Below are positions 20,428-20,601 of a stretch of DNA of 20,601 nucleotides, piece by piece. Each line of letters starts with the position of its first letter. Position 1 is the stretch's first letter. The notes beneath the pieces are model-generated. The model did not search any database. It had not been told where the DNA came from and saw only the letters and a program-made list of their open reading frames with translations. A program made the position numbers and the translations under genes. This stretch comes from a virus: positions 1 to 20,601 of IMG/VR virus record IMGVR_UViG_3300037805_000645, one strand, 5' to 3'.

Positions 20428-20601
20428 GTGAAAAGAATACAGATAGAAGTTGATATATACGATCTATTATATGCTTCAATGAAAAATTGTGAGCACAGTC
20501 ATTTAGTTGATAAAGACACTGTTATTGATTTTAAGATGGGTGAGAAGTTTGAATATTTTGAGGACTTGCAAAGTCATGTGTATGAAATTTTAAGCGCAGT
20601 G
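20428..20601 (+). CDS. Hypothetical protein, partial at right edge
   Basis: The frame opens at GTG 20428, five bases after GGAGG, and is still open at the window end, giving 58 visible residues (MKRIQIEVDIYDLLYASMKN...). It begins with a strand (KRIQIEVDIY), followed by a helix and an acidic segment (EKFEYFEDLQSHVYEILS). No family is recognised from this part. The TTAACAAAAACGGAGG linker before it matches the one before the previous gene. Confidence 0.6.
   Translation, partial: MKRIQIEVDIYDLLYASMKNCEHSHLVDKDTVIDFKMGEKFEYFEDLQSHVYEILSAV

Overview
This window is part of an AT-rich tailed-bacteriophage genome, either free phage or prophage. The packaging and head genes follow the order and families of phage Mu: large terminase, DUF935 portal, Mu F-like minor head protein, Mu I-type protease/scaffold, decoration protein, Mu T-type major capsid protein, gp36-like connector and gpG-like tail completion protein. 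The replication gene is not Mu-like. It is a toprim primase fused to a VapE/D5-type helicase, and no transposase, integrase or lysis gene is present here. The host cannot be named from this sequence. A small lipoprotein with a lipobox fits a bacterial, probably Gram-negative, host.

Layout. From 1 to 13972 the minus strand carries the late operon, read right to left: terL, the portal/minor-head fusion, protease with a nested scaffold, decoration protein, major capsid, an intrinsic terminator, then a block of accessory virion proteins (7322 down to 2435), a permuted papain-like protein, gp36-like, gpG-like, a tail-terminator-position protein, a 55-residue protein, and the start of a probable tail tube gene that runs off the left edge. 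Genes are tightly packed, with repeated TAATG or ATGA stop-start overlaps. Between terL and terS lies a plus-strand two-gene cassette (14083-14576) with its own terminator, resembling a moron. The small terminase gene (14622-15194) follows on the minus strand, then a 363-base repeat-rich non-coding region (15195-15557), then the minus-strand primase-helicase gene (15558-17639).

From 17774 to the right edge the plus strand carries an early-type operon of small genes: a coiled-coil protein, an unknown, a Cro/CI-type helix-turn-helix regulator, then a chain of mostly unknown small proteins. The first six overlap each other by a few bases. Those from 19225 onward are more AT-rich and are separated by recurring TTAACA-plus-Shine-Dalgarno linkers. 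The divergent 134-base control region (17640-17773) contains a perfect 7+1+7 palindrome that is a good candidate operator for the helix-turn-helix protein.

The most unusual region is the accessory virion block. Neighbouring proteins there share N- or C-terminal domains in a relay, as if domains had been shuffled between adjacent genes. The same block holds three proteins of decoration-like composition and, next to it, a predicted permuted papain-like enzyme lodged among head-tail connector genes.
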